DNA of 10,246 nucleotides from Clostridium sp. CAG:411 (GCA_000437275.1 FR899711.1:12509-22754); one strand, 5' to 3'. Counted from the stretch's first letter, positions 1 through 5,854 are shown. The notes: generated from the letters alone by a model not told the origin. Numbers and translations are program-made.

Positions 1-133
1 AAAGATACCTGCCCATTGACAAATACTCTGCAAAATAGGAATAACCGATCTTCCATTTTCCACCAAATACTGCCAATCCATATTCAAGTGGGCAACGTAT
101 ATCATCCTCTAATTTTTTCTTATATTTTGCCAT
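1..133 (-). CDS. HxlR-family regulator, N-terminal part (runs off left edge, possibly disrupted)
   Basis: Reading leftwards from the ATG at 131-133, the first 28 residues contain CPLEYGLAVFGGKWK, the N-terminal signature of HxlR-type winged-helix regulators, which often control a divergent redox or detoxification gene. After GGKWK the next residues (IGYSYFAEYLSMGRYL) do not look like the helix that normally follows. A one-base shift gives SVIPILQS, which fits the usual pattern only slightly better. The gene may therefore be frameshifted or joined to foreign sequence here, but the window ends too soon to tell. The upstream side carries a 10-bp inverted repeat around a TATAAT box. Family assignment is fairly good; intactness is doubtful. 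Confidence 0.5.
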   Translation of the reverse strand, partial: MAKYKKKLEDDIRCPLEYGLAVFGGKWKIGYSYFAEYLSMGRYL

Positions 134-139
134 AATAAA

Positions 140-185
140 ATCACCTTCAAGCCATTCTTTGTTTTTATTATAGCCTGAAGGTGAT
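140..185. promoter_or_regulatory. Inverted repeat around the hxlR-like -10 box (operator or terminator hairpin)
   Basis: ATCACCTTCA (140-149) and TGAAGGTGAT (176-185) are a perfect 10-bp inverted repeat, and two further pairs follow inside after one mismatch. On the minus strand TATAAT lies at 167-172, with a weak TTTAAA -35 at 190-195 and 17-bp spacing, so the repeat brackets the promoter of the HxlR-like gene, as an autoregulatory operator would. A run of six T follows on the plus strand (187-192), so a plus-strand intrinsic terminator with a loop of about 20 nt is the main alternative. Confidence 0.45.
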
Positions 186-257
186 CTTTTTTAAAGTTAC
201 TATGAAATTTATTAGTATGTATCTGACTAATGCACAGTACCATGAAAATTAGATATA

Positions 258-401
258 CTAGATTTCTTTTTTATTCTCAGCGCCTGGTGTTGTAACAATT
301 ACTTTAGATGGAGTAATCATAAGCGCTCCCTTTGCAGTTGCCGCACCATTGAACATCTTTTCCACCATAGCCTTAAATGTGTTGTTGTTGTCAAGCAAAA
401 T
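258..401 (-). pseudogene. Unrecognised C-terminal protein fragment cut by the insertion-sequence end
   Basis: On the minus strand an open frame of about 47 residues runs from the left end of the insertion sequence to a TAG at 258-260. It includes LLDNNNTFKAMVEKMF and later ALMITPSKVIVTTPGAE before a lysine-rich end. The composition looks like real protein, with hydrophobic strands and a charged tail. There is no start codon with a ribosome binding site, and a TAG lies just upstream inside the insertion sequence. I do not recognise the family. The matching N-terminal part is not visible on the other side of the element (668-733), so this is either a truncated gene or a chance frame. Confidence 0.3.
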
Positions 402-422
402 TGTAACACTTTGTGATAGTTT
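401..422. repeat. Left terminal inverted repeat of the deleted insertion sequence
   Basis: TTGTAACAC, then TTT, then GTGATAGTTT. It pairs with the reverse complement of 647-668 at 19 of 22 positions. Confidence 0.7.
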
Positions 423-425
423 TCT

Positions 426-615
426 CTATGCAGCATAACGAGCTGCATGAGGAGTGCGACCACCATTATGTGTATGTGGTCTTTTATGATTATATTTTCC
501 ATAAATGAATTCTAAAGTCTTCTGATCTAGCTCTGCATCTGATGTGAATGAATAAAGGATGAAGGCGAATGATTTGTTCTTTGAGCGCAGGCTCAAACTT
601 AATTTTGTTTGACAT
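426..615 (-). pseudogene. Transposase remnant (N-terminus joined out of frame to C-terminus)
   Basis: The start ATG at 613-615 has an AAGGAG ribosome binding site at 624-629, 8 nt upstream. The first 20 residues, MSNKIKFEPALKEQIIRLHP, look like the beginning of an IS3-type OrfA helix-turn-helix protein. A second frame ends at 426 with a stretch including EFIYGKYNHKRPHTHNGGRT, the typical end of a DDE transposase OrfB (YN..RPH...GG.TP). The join lies near 550, so the HTH remainder and almost all of the DDE domain are lost. The product cannot be an active transposase. Any movement would need an intact relative elsewhere in the genome. Confidence 0.6.
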
Positions 616-630
616 TGTAACATCTCCTTG

Positions 631-652
631 TAGTTTGAATTATATCAAACTA
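631..652. promoter_or_regulatory. Transposase promoter inside an 8-bp inverted repeat
   Basis: TAGTTTGA (631-638) and TCAAACTA (645-652) are a perfect 8-bp inverted repeat around ATTATA, which reads TATAAT on the minus strand. A weak -35 (TTGTAA) lies within the terminal repeat about 18 bp upstream. The palindrome could bind the transposase or form a hairpin at the transcript start. Confidence 0.45.
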
Positions 653-668
653 TCACTTGGTGTTACAA
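647..668. repeat. Right terminal inverted repeat of the deleted insertion sequence
   Basis: Read on the minus strand it is TTGTAACAC, then CAA, then GTGATAGTTT, matching the left end except for three central bases. It lies just upstream of the transposase promoter, the usual position for the upstream end of such an element. Confidence 0.7.
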
Positions 669-733
669 CTTAATTATAGCAGGACACATTCAATCTAATT
701 TAACCAATACCGCCCGGCAAGAACATCTAAAAT

Positions 734-1117
734 TTATCTACGCATTCCGTCATTATTAAATGTTTTTTTCAAAGCATGTTCCGTTGGAAAAATAGAAGCA
801 ATCAAAATAATACATTGAATTGTCACAAGAATCCCCCCTACAATTCCAATAATCTTTTCATCACTATGGTATAAAGGAATATGTATCAAAGCAGATGAAA
901 TAGTAAGCAACCATCCTATTTTCCACCAAAGTTTCCCACAATAGTCGTGAGCAAATTTCCATGTGTCCATATTTTTCATTGAACGAGTTGTCCTGTATCC
1001 TAATATGCCATTTCTATGTTTGGGACAATGTTTCCACATCATTCTTCCTCCAATAAGCATAACAATCGGAATTAACAAATCACATATTAACATAAACCAA
1101 AACCACATAAAGTCCAT
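734..1117 (-). CDS. SdpI/YhfL-family small membrane protein
   Basis: A 127-residue protein with three predicted membrane segments (about residues 4-24, 64-84 and 89-110). The conserved family core lies between the first two: GYRTTRS at 40-46 followed by WKFAHDYCGKLWW. SdpI of Bacillus subtilis gives immunity to the SdpC killing toxin, but most family members have no known toxin partner, and none is visible here. Length and topology fit a short SdpI/YhfL-type protein rather than the longer SdpI with extra helices. Start choice is ambiguous: the ATG at 1117 has GGGGGA 6 nt upstream, while a second ATG at 1108 is 9 nt from AGGAG. The gene appears complete, unlike most of its neighbours. Function beyond the family is unknown. 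Confidence 0.75.
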   Translation of the reverse strand: MDFMWFWFMLICDLLIPIVMLIGGRMMWKHCPKHRNGILGYRTTRSMKNMDTWKFAHDYCGKLWWKIGWLLTISSALIHIPLYHSDEKIIGIVGGILVTIQCIILIASIFPTEHALKKTFNNDGMRR

Positions 1118-1158
1118 CTCCTATCCCCCGTGACTGCCTTCTGCAATTTTCTAATCAT
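1087..1158 (-). CDS. Possible 23-residue leader ORF overlapping the sdpI-like start
   Basis: An ATG at 1156-1158 follows GGGAGG by 9 nt, the best ribosome binding site in this stretch. It opens a frame beginning MIRKLQKAVTGDRRW and stopping at 1087, inside the membrane-protein gene in another frame. Ribosomes on it would cross the start region of that gene, so it could couple or tune its translation. I do not recognise the peptide, and it may be a remnant. Confidence 0.25.
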   Translation of the reverse strand: MIRKLQKAVTGDRRWTLCGFGLC

Positions 1159-1176
1159 AATGATTATCCTCCCTCA

Positions 1177-1205
1177 AATATACCATGCGAAAAGTCAGTT
1201 GTCTA
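1177..1205 (-). promoter_or_regulatory. Candidate promoter of the sdpI-like gene
   Basis: TAGACA (1200-1205) and TATATT (1177-1182) are 17 bp apart on the minus strand. The expected transcript start would fall at the GGGAGG ribosome binding site of the small leader ORF. Either transcription starts a little further out, or only the downstream start of the membrane protein is used. Confidence 0.35.
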
Positions 1206-1308
1206 CAAAATGAAGACAATTGATTTACCTCCTGTTTCACTAACTGTTCATGATGTCAAAATACACCGACATTGTTTACTGTATCTTGTGAATTAGGCAA
1301 ACTTGAAT

Positions 1309-1632
1309 TTACAAAGCAACAGATATTTCAGAAATTGCCACCAAAGCTGCCTCTCCGCTAATTGTGATACGATGATTTTCTTCCATTCGGCAATGCAGGT
1401 ATCCACCGCGCTTTGATGCCTGATACGCATAAATCTCCTTTTTATTCAGTTTCTTTGACCAATAGTCTGCAATCTGACAATGTGCAGAGCCGCAAACAGG
1501 GTCCTCTGCAATACTCAGCTTCGGGCAAAAGCTGCGAGATACGCAGTCTGTCTCAGTTCCGTGTGCAGTAGCATTTTGGATTCTCCCCTCAATGCCGGTC
1601 AAAAGCGTCTGGTAGTGTATGTGCATTTGCAT
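1309..1632 (-). pseudogene. PhzF-family epimerase/isomerase, C-terminal stub
   Basis: The frame carries the PhzF C-terminal half: TDCVSRSFCPKLSI, then EDPVCGSAH (residues about 43-51), then a QASKRGG segment and the terminal ISGEAALVAISEI strand. PhzF-like proteins are usually about 260-300 residues in two similar domains, with the active site between them. Here only about 95-107 residues remain. The N-terminal domain with the catalytic Glu is absent, so no activity is expected. The reading frame is open and its end is natural, so the break is at the upstream side. Directly upstream, in the same frame and separated only by a TAG, is the 46-residue mini-ORF at 1633-1773. Confidence 0.75.
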
Positions 1633-1773
1633 CTATTGTCTTCTCCACTTTTTTACGTTTATATCTCTATATATATCATTTCGTATTCTAGTCTTTAGTG
1701 ACTGCTCTTTTAATTTTCCTGTCACAAAAACGCTTGTCGGTCCATCTGCACCACCTATACTATATTTCTTCAT
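1633..1773 (-). CDS. 46-residue ORF with a decarboxylase-beta-like IGGADGPTS motif
   Basis: The ATG at 1771-1773 has GAAGGA 6 nt upstream. The protein starts MKKYSIGGADGPTSVFVTGK, which resembles the IGAADGPT(S/A)IFV segment of the beta subunit of sodium-pumping decarboxylases (OadB/GcdB). The rest is a short basic tail (KTRIRNDIYRD, then KKWRRQ). The real beta subunit is a membrane protein of well over 300 residues, so this cannot be one; nothing membrane-spanning is present. Short proteins sharing this motif are, to my memory, often annotated as decarboxylase beta in gut Clostridia, but I cannot verify that here. It may be complete or truncated by the TAG that abuts the PhzF stub. Function unknown. 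Confidence 0.55.
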   Translation of the reverse strand: MKKYSIGGADGPTSVFVTGKLKEQSLKTRIRNDIYRDINVKKWRRQ

Positions 1774-1784
1774 CAAAATTCCTT

Positions 1785-1808
1785 CTTTCATACGGTATTT
1801 TAGTACCG
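1785..1808. promoter_or_regulatory. Possible operator upstream of the mini-ORF
   Basis: CGGTA, six bases, then TACCG form a short inverted repeat just upstream of the ribosome binding site of the mini-ORF. Further out, at about 1834-1848, CATAC and GTATG form a second small repeat. This is the sort of site a small winged-helix regulator might use, but the repeats are short and the assignment is weak. Confidence 0.2.
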
Positions 1809-1849
1809 AAACTATTTACCTATGAACCAATGTCATACTTAAGGTATGA

Positions 1850-2020
1850 GTAGCAAAAATTATCTTAAATTCTGAAGTTCGAAAAGGAGAATTCGCTCGA
1901 TTACAAAAGACCAGTGATAATTATGAAAAAATAATTCTTTCAATGAATACAGAAATGGATACATCCTATGATGGAATAAAATCTATCAATCTGATAGAAT
2001 GGTTAATTTCAAAACAATAA
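1850..2020 (+). pseudogene. AAA+ ATPase of the DUF4143 type, C-terminal remnant
   Basis: On the plus strand, directly after a TGA, 56 codons encode a tail including RLQKTSDNYEKIILSM and ending in YDGIKSINLIEWLI. This pattern (DNY.K..L, then YDGIK.IN.I.WL) closes the C-terminal domain of the prokaryotic AAA-ATPase/DUF4143 family, whose full proteins are about 400 residues. The whole P-loop domain is missing and no start or ribosome binding site is present, so this is a dead end-fragment. It is the only plus-strand coding remnant before the regulator at 9134. Confidence 0.65.
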
Positions 2021-2046
2021 AACAACGTAGACAGAGCCATCTCACT

Positions 2047-2080
2047 CCCCTAGCCCCTCATTCATGAGGGACTTTGGGGG
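2047..2080. terminator. GC-rich nested hairpin over the end of the operon
   Basis: CCCTCA (2055-2060) and TGAGGG (2065-2070) pair around a TTCA loop, and CCCC (2047-2050) can pair with GGGG (2077-2080) outside. The stem covers the stop codon of the last operon gene. No T-run follows directly on either strand; T-rich sequence comes only about 30 nt later on the minus strand. It may be a weak terminator, an mRNA 3' end stabiliser, or a relic palindrome from a mobile element. Confidence 0.4.
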
Positions 2081-2313
2081 TAGAAATAATACTTTTCAAT
2101 TGCATGTAACACTTCTTCCATTTTAGAAGCAGCAACATCAATTCTTAACGTAACCGACTTTGATAAATCCACACTGAATAATCCCAATATTGATTTTGCA
2201 TCAACAATATACTTGCCACTTAATAATGCAAAATCTCCATCATACGAAGAAATCGTATGAACGAATTGTTTTGCATCATCTATGGATTCTAATAAAATTT
2301 GTACTTCACGCAT
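2062..2313 (-). CDS. HPr-like protein lacking the His15 phosphorylation site
   Basis: An 83-residue protein that aligns with HPr (PF00381) along its length: the ISSYDGDF segment matches the ASKYDADV region of Bacillus HPr, and KSILGLFSVDL (residues 40-50) matches KSIMGVMSL with the Ser46-type serine at 41. The region that should hold His15 in an HARPA motif reads SIDDAKQ instead, so it cannot take phosphate from enzyme I. It recalls Crh, the Bacillus HPr paralogue without His15 that acts through Ser46 phosphorylation and CcpA. A role in catabolite control of this sugar locus is therefore plausible but unproven. The ATG lies 2 nt after the fructokinase stop and uses GAGGTG inside that gene's end. 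The last residues (YPQSPS) are encoded by a hairpin and may not be ancestral. Confidence 0.7.
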   Translation of the reverse strand: MREVQILLESIDDAKQFVHTISSYDGDFALLSGKYIVDAKSILGLFSVDLSKSVTLRIDVAASKMEEVLHAIEKYYFYPQSPS

Positions 2314-2315
2314 TC

Positions 2316-3275
2316 TTACACCTCTATAATCTCATTAATTTCTTGTCTTGTTGGCATTACCTTTAATGCTCCTTTACGGGTTGTAATGATAGAGGATGCT
2401 GCATTTGCAAATCGAAGCATAGCAAATAAATCTTTCTCCGTTAATGTTTCCAAACCTTTCTCTAACACAACATTTAACACACACGCCATAAAAGTATCAC
2501 CCGCACCTGTTGTCTCAACGGTATCCTCTCGCACAAACGGTTCTCCAAACACACTAACACCATTATAAAATGCCTTACTTCCATTTTTTCCCATAGTTGC
2601 ACAAATGAGTTTTGGCTGATATTTTTCCATGATTCGTTCCACACCAAGATCTATGTCTGTTGTTTCCGTTAAAAATGCAATCTCATCATCTGAAATCTTT
2701 AAAATATCACACTGACTAATACCATACCACATCTGTGTTTTTGCATCTTCCAATCGTTTCCACAAAGGAGGTCTCAAATTAGGATCAAAGGAAATCCATG
2801 CCCCCTCTGCCTTTGCTTTTTCCACTGCTCTTTTTGTCACAGTTTCAATCTGCTTTTCTGTCATCGACAAGGTTCCAAAATGAAATATTTTTGTATCCCC
2901 AAGCATATCCTGATTCACTTCATCCCACTGTAACATCATATCTGCTCCCGGATTTCGATAAAAGGAAAAATCTCTGTCTCCATCTTCCTCTGTATGCACA
3001 AATGCAAGTGTAGTATGTACGTTCTCATCTAACATTAAATTCTCAGTATTGATTCCTTGGTTCTTCACCGCATCTATTAACATTCGTCCAAAGGCATCTG
3101 CTCCTACCTTTCCAATAAACGCAGTTGTTTTTCCAAGATTTTGCAACATAGAAAGCACATTACAAGGCGCACCACCCGGATTTGCCTCTAGCATAGGATT
3201 CCCTTGTTTGCTCATTCCATTTTCTGTAAAATCCACCAATAGTTCTCCTAATGCAACCACATCATACTTCTTCAT
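2316..3275 (-). CDS. scrK: Fructokinase (PfkB/ribokinase family)
   Basis: Cytoplasmic kinase of 319 residues that would phosphorylate the fructose released by the GH32 enzyme to fructose 6-phosphate with ATP. The N-terminal PfkB signature GGAPCN is at 34-39, the sugar-kinase motif FDPNLRPPLW at 163-172, and the C-terminal signature TTGAGDTF at 255-262 with catalytic base Asp260. Length and motifs are normal for bacterial ATP-dependent fructokinases. PfkB members also include 2-keto-3-deoxygluconate and ribokinase-like enzymes; fructose is inferred mainly from the GH32 neighbour. The start is secure: a near-perfect AGGAGGTGA lies just before the ATG, 11 nt after the GH32 stop. It is the sixth gene of the operon. 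Confidence 0.85.
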   Translation of the reverse strand: MKKYDVVALGELLVDFTENGMSKQGNPMLEANPGGAPCNVLSMLQNLGKTTAFIGKVGADAFGRMLIDAVKNQGINTENLMLDENVHTTLAFVHTEEDGDRDFSFYRNPGADMMLQWDEVNQDMLGDTKIFHFGTLSMTEKQIETVTKRAVEKAKAEGAWISFDPNLRPPLWKRLEDAKTQMWYGISQCDILKISDDEIAFLTETTDIDLGVERIMEKYQPKLICATMGKNGSKAFYNGVSVFGEPFVREDTVETTGAGDTFMACVLNVVLEKGLETLTEKDLFAMLRFANAASSIITTRKGALKVMPTRQEINEIIEV

Positions 3276-3286
3276 TGTATCACCTC

Positions 3287-4741
3287 CTAAACCACTACAA
3301 TTTCATATTTTTCAATATTCGCCACAACACTTCCATCACACGTAAAACGAATTCCATCTGCTTCCATCGGTGTATAAAAAGTTGTGCTAAACACTTGCTC
3401 TCCATCATTTAGAAATACCTCTGCAGAGTTTTTATCCAATAGCAAGCGAATTTTGCATTTTTCTACAGACGATTTTATCCTCGATTTTCGAATAGCAATT
3501 GCATCTCGAACCATGCCTGAATACGTTCTGTCGATTTCTATAATATTCTTATGCTTAACGATAGAGAAATCCGTATGATATCGTTCATTTTGTGCGAAAG
3601 AAATCGTAAATTCACGAAAATCTCCACTTACAATCTCAACTGTCATATCGAGTACTCGACCATTGATTCCCTTGAACTGACAATCTCCATTTATTTTCTG
3701 ATTTTTATAACAAACCGCATTTTTATGATAATTTTCTATTTCTCGAACTGGATTCTGTACTATCTTTCCTTTTTCCATTCGTAATTCGCGAGGTATCGTC
3801 ATCATACATGACCATTTTTGACCTGCCGGACGTATATTTGCATCCCATGATTGCATCCATCCAATCATAATACGTCTTCCATCTGGAGCAAGCATTGTCT
3901 GTGGTGCATAAAAGTCCAAACCATCATCCAAAGAATATACCTCTTCATAATGGAACACATGCTGACTCTTATCATACTTTCCCATATAATATACCGAATT
4001 ATTTCCGTTGTGAAATTCCTCATTTGCTTGTAAATCCTGTGGAGAAGTAATCAAGATATATTCCTTATCCAGGCTAAAAAAATCAGGACACTCCCACATA
4101 GTTCCAAGTGTATTATCCTTAGAAGTGGCTAAAACCGATACATAATTCCATACAAAACCATCTTTTGAGTGAAATAAAACAACTTGTGGTATCCCTTCTT
4201 CTGTCTTATTCCCCACTACCATATAATAGCCATCTTCCTCTTTCCAAATCTTAGGATCCCTAAAATGCTCTCTGCTAAAATGCTCTGGTAACATATTTCC
4301 TGTTACAATGGGATTTTGTTCTATCTTGGTATATGTCTTTCCATTTCCTAATGCAAGACATTGATTCTGATATACATTTTTTTTGCCATTTTCTTCTTTT
4401 TCTATTACACCCGTATAAACAAGCAAATGACCTTTCTCCATTTCTATAGCAGAGCCTGAAAAACAGCCAGCAGCATCATAGTTTTCATCGGGTGCTAATG
4501 CAACAGGTAATTCTGTCCATTTTATAAAGTCCTCTGTTTCACAATGTCCCCAATGCATCGGTCCCCACACTTCACTATATGGGTGAAACTGATAAAACAA
4601 ATGTACCTTTCCCTCATAAACAGAAAATCCATTTGGGTCATTCATCCATCCACAAGGTGGCGTAACATGAAATACTGGCAAGTCCTCTTTCGAAACTCTA
4701 TTGTCAGCGATATATGCTCTTGCTTCTCTTAATTTATCCAT
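3287..4741 (-). CDS. bfrA: GH32 beta-fructofuranosidase (sucrose / fructo-oligosaccharide hydrolase)
   Basis: A 484-residue retaining glycosidase that cleaves terminal beta-fructosyl units. All three GH32 catalytic motifs are visible: WMNDPNG at 32-38 (nucleophile Asp35), HFRDPK at 159-164 (transition-state stabiliser Asp162) and WECPD at 216-220 (acid/base Glu217). FSGSA (94-98) and the DFYAPQTM motif also fit. The five-bladed propeller is followed by a C-terminal beta-sandwich ending in EKYEIVVV. There is no signal peptide, so it acts in the cytoplasm on imported sugar. Sequence alone does not separate sucrose-6-phosphate hydrolase (scrB) from beta-fructofuranosidase; the linked ABC importer, which does not phosphorylate, favours the latter. 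A GGAAGGAG site sits 5 nt before the ATG. Confidence 0.85.
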   Translation of the reverse strand: MDKLREARAYIADNRVSKEDLPVFHVTPPCGWMNDPNGFSVYEGKVHLFYQFHPYSEVWGPMHWGHCETEDFIKWTELPVALAPDENYDAAGCFSGSAIEMEKGHLLVYTGVIEKEENGKKNVYQNQCLALGNGKTYTKIEQNPIVTGNMLPEHFSREHFRDPKIWKEEDGYYMVVGNKTEEGIPQVVLFHSKDGFVWNYVSVLATSKDNTLGTMWECPDFFSLDKEYILITSPQDLQANEEFHNGNNSVYYMGKYDKSQHVFHYEEVYSLDDGLDFYAPQTMLAPDGRRIMIGWMQSWDANIRPAGQKWSCMMTIPRELRMEKGKIVQNPVREIENYHKNAVCYKNQKINGDCQFKGINGRVLDMTVEIVSGDFREFTISFAQNERYHTDFSIVKHKNIIEIDRTYSGMVRDAIAIRKSRIKSSVEKCKIRLLLDKNSAEVFLNDGEQVFSTTFYTPMEADGIRFTCDGSVVANIEKYEIVVV

Positions 4742-4756
4742 ATAAACTCCTTCCTA

Positions 4757-5851
4757 TCATACAATAGTTTCCTCTGTTTCACAATCGAAGAAATGCATCC
4801 TGTGTGGAACAAAAACAAACTCTACTTGATCTCCAATTTGACACAATTCATATTTAGAAACTCTGGCCACAGTTGTAGTACCTCCAAATTGAAAATACAA
4901 ATTATTTTCATTTCCCATGATTTCTGTATTTTCAACTACTGCATGCATCTTGTTTTCTTTATATACATCAATATTTTGATGGTCAAATTTAATATCCTCT
5001 CCTCGTATTCCCAATATCATTTTATTTTTATAATTGCTTAATTTATTTGCCATTGCTTCTGTCATCTGCAGGCTATTTCCATCTGAAAATACGATTCGTG
5101 AACCATCAATGGTAACATCAAAAAAGTTCATTTGAGGAGATCCTATGAAACCAGCAACAAATTTATTAACTGGATGTTCATATAAATCCATTGGTTTTCC
5201 AACCTGTTGCACGACTCCAGCTTTCATAATTACAATTCGATCCGCCATTGTCATCGCTTCCACCTGGTCATGTGTCACATAAATAGTTGTACTTCCAAGA
5301 CTTCTATGAAGCTTACTAATTTCATTTCTCATGCTGACTCTTAACTTTGCATCCAGATTCGATAACGGTTCATCCATTAAAAATACCTTTTGATTCTTTA
5401 CAATCGCTCTACCTAAAGCTACTCTCTGTCTTTGTCCACCAGACAAGTTTTTAGGCTTACGTTTGCGAAATTCCTCCAAACCCAAAATATCAATCGCCCA
5501 GTCTACTTTTCTCTTAATCTCTGCTTCTGGTACTTTCATATTTTTGAGACCATATCCAATATTCTTTTCTACAGTCATATGTGGATATAATGCATAATTT
5601 TGAAATACCATAGAAATTCCTCGATCTCTTGGTGCCTCTTCATTCATTCTTTTTCCATCAATATACAAATCTCCACTAGAGATTTCCTCAAATCCAGCGA
5701 TCATTCGCAATGTAGTTGATTTTCCACAACCAGAAGGACCAACAAATGCAATGAATTCCTTCTCATTTATCTCTAAATTAAAGTCCGTTACTGCTTTTTT
5801 ATCTGTATTCGGATACTGTTTACATACATTTTTTAATTCAATAAAACTCAT
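4757..5851 (-). CDS. msmK: Sugar ABC importer ATPase (MsmK/UgpC type)
   Basis: Cytoplasmic ATP-binding subunit of 364 residues. Walker A GPSGCGKST is at 38-46, Q-loop FQNYALYP at 83-90, signature LSGGQ at 136-140, Walker B VFLMDEP at 156-162, D-loop SNLD at 164-167 and H-loop His194. The remaining 120 or so residues form the TOBE/OB regulatory region typical of MalK/MsmK ATPases. Such subunits often serve several importers, yet here the gene is embedded in the operon between the permease and the hydrolase, so it probably drives this importer. Only 3 nt separate it from the preceding permease stop, and its AAGGAGG site lies in that gene's last codons, suggesting coupled translation. Confidence 0.9.
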   Translation of the reverse strand: MSFIELKNVCKQYPNTDKKAVTDFNLEINEKEFIAFVGPSGCGKSTTLRMIAGFEEISSGDLYIDGKRMNEEAPRDRGISMVFQNYALYPHMTVEKNIGYGLKNMKVPEAEIKRKVDWAIDILGLEEFRKRKPKNLSGGQRQRVALGRAIVKNQKVFLMDEPLSNLDAKLRVSMRNEISKLHRSLGSTTIYVTHDQVEAMTMADRIVIMKAGVVQQVGKPMDLYEHPVNKFVAGFIGSPQMNFFDVTIDGSRIVFSDGNSLQMTEAMANKLSNYKNKMILGIRGEDIKFDHQNIDVYKENKMHAVVENTEIMGNENNLYFQFGGTTTVARVSKYELCQIGDQVEFVFVPHRMHFFDCETEETIV

Positions 5852-5854
5852 AGA

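Larger units (their letters stand above)
402..667 (-). mobile_element. Internally deleted insertion sequence (IS3-like, 266 bp, both ends present)
   Basis: The two ends are imperfect inverted repeats that match at 19 of 22 positions: TTGTAACAC and GTGATAGTTT are shared, with TTT replaced by CAA between them. The element begins TGT and ends ACA, as IS3-family elements do. Inside are the start of a transposase frame (from 615) and the end of one (to 426), in different frames and with nearly all the catalytic middle missing. An intact IS3-type element would be over 1 kb, so this is a MITE-like, non-autonomous derivative. I see no clear target duplication in the flanks (left ends CAAAA, right starts CTTAA). 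The family name rests on the ends and the C-terminal motif and is moderately sure. Confidence 0.65.

Noticed and set aside
200..256. A 16-codon plus-strand frame starting MKFISMYLTNAQ, divergent from the HxlR-like gene
   Set aside because: It has no ribosome binding site, is very short and has no recognisable family, so it is not supported as a gene.
673..678. TGC-TATAAT extended -10 on the minus strand just outside the insertion sequence
   Set aside because: There is no -35 box and no intact gene downstream; it may be chance in AT-rich DNA.
1201..1308. Possible gene between the PhzF stub and the sdpI-like gene
   Set aside because: All frames are short with stops and no ribosome binding site; it reads as ordinary intergenic DNA.
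3287..4741. Naming the GH32 enzyme as sucrose-6-phosphate hydrolase
   Set aside because: The linked importer is an ABC system that does not phosphorylate, and no PTS permease is present, so the phosphate-specific name is not favoured.
4793..5041. Plus-strand open frames inside the minus-strand operon genes
   Set aside because: They have low-complexity, AT-rich compositions, no ribosome binding sites and no known motifs, and they lie opposite strongly conserved coding sequence.
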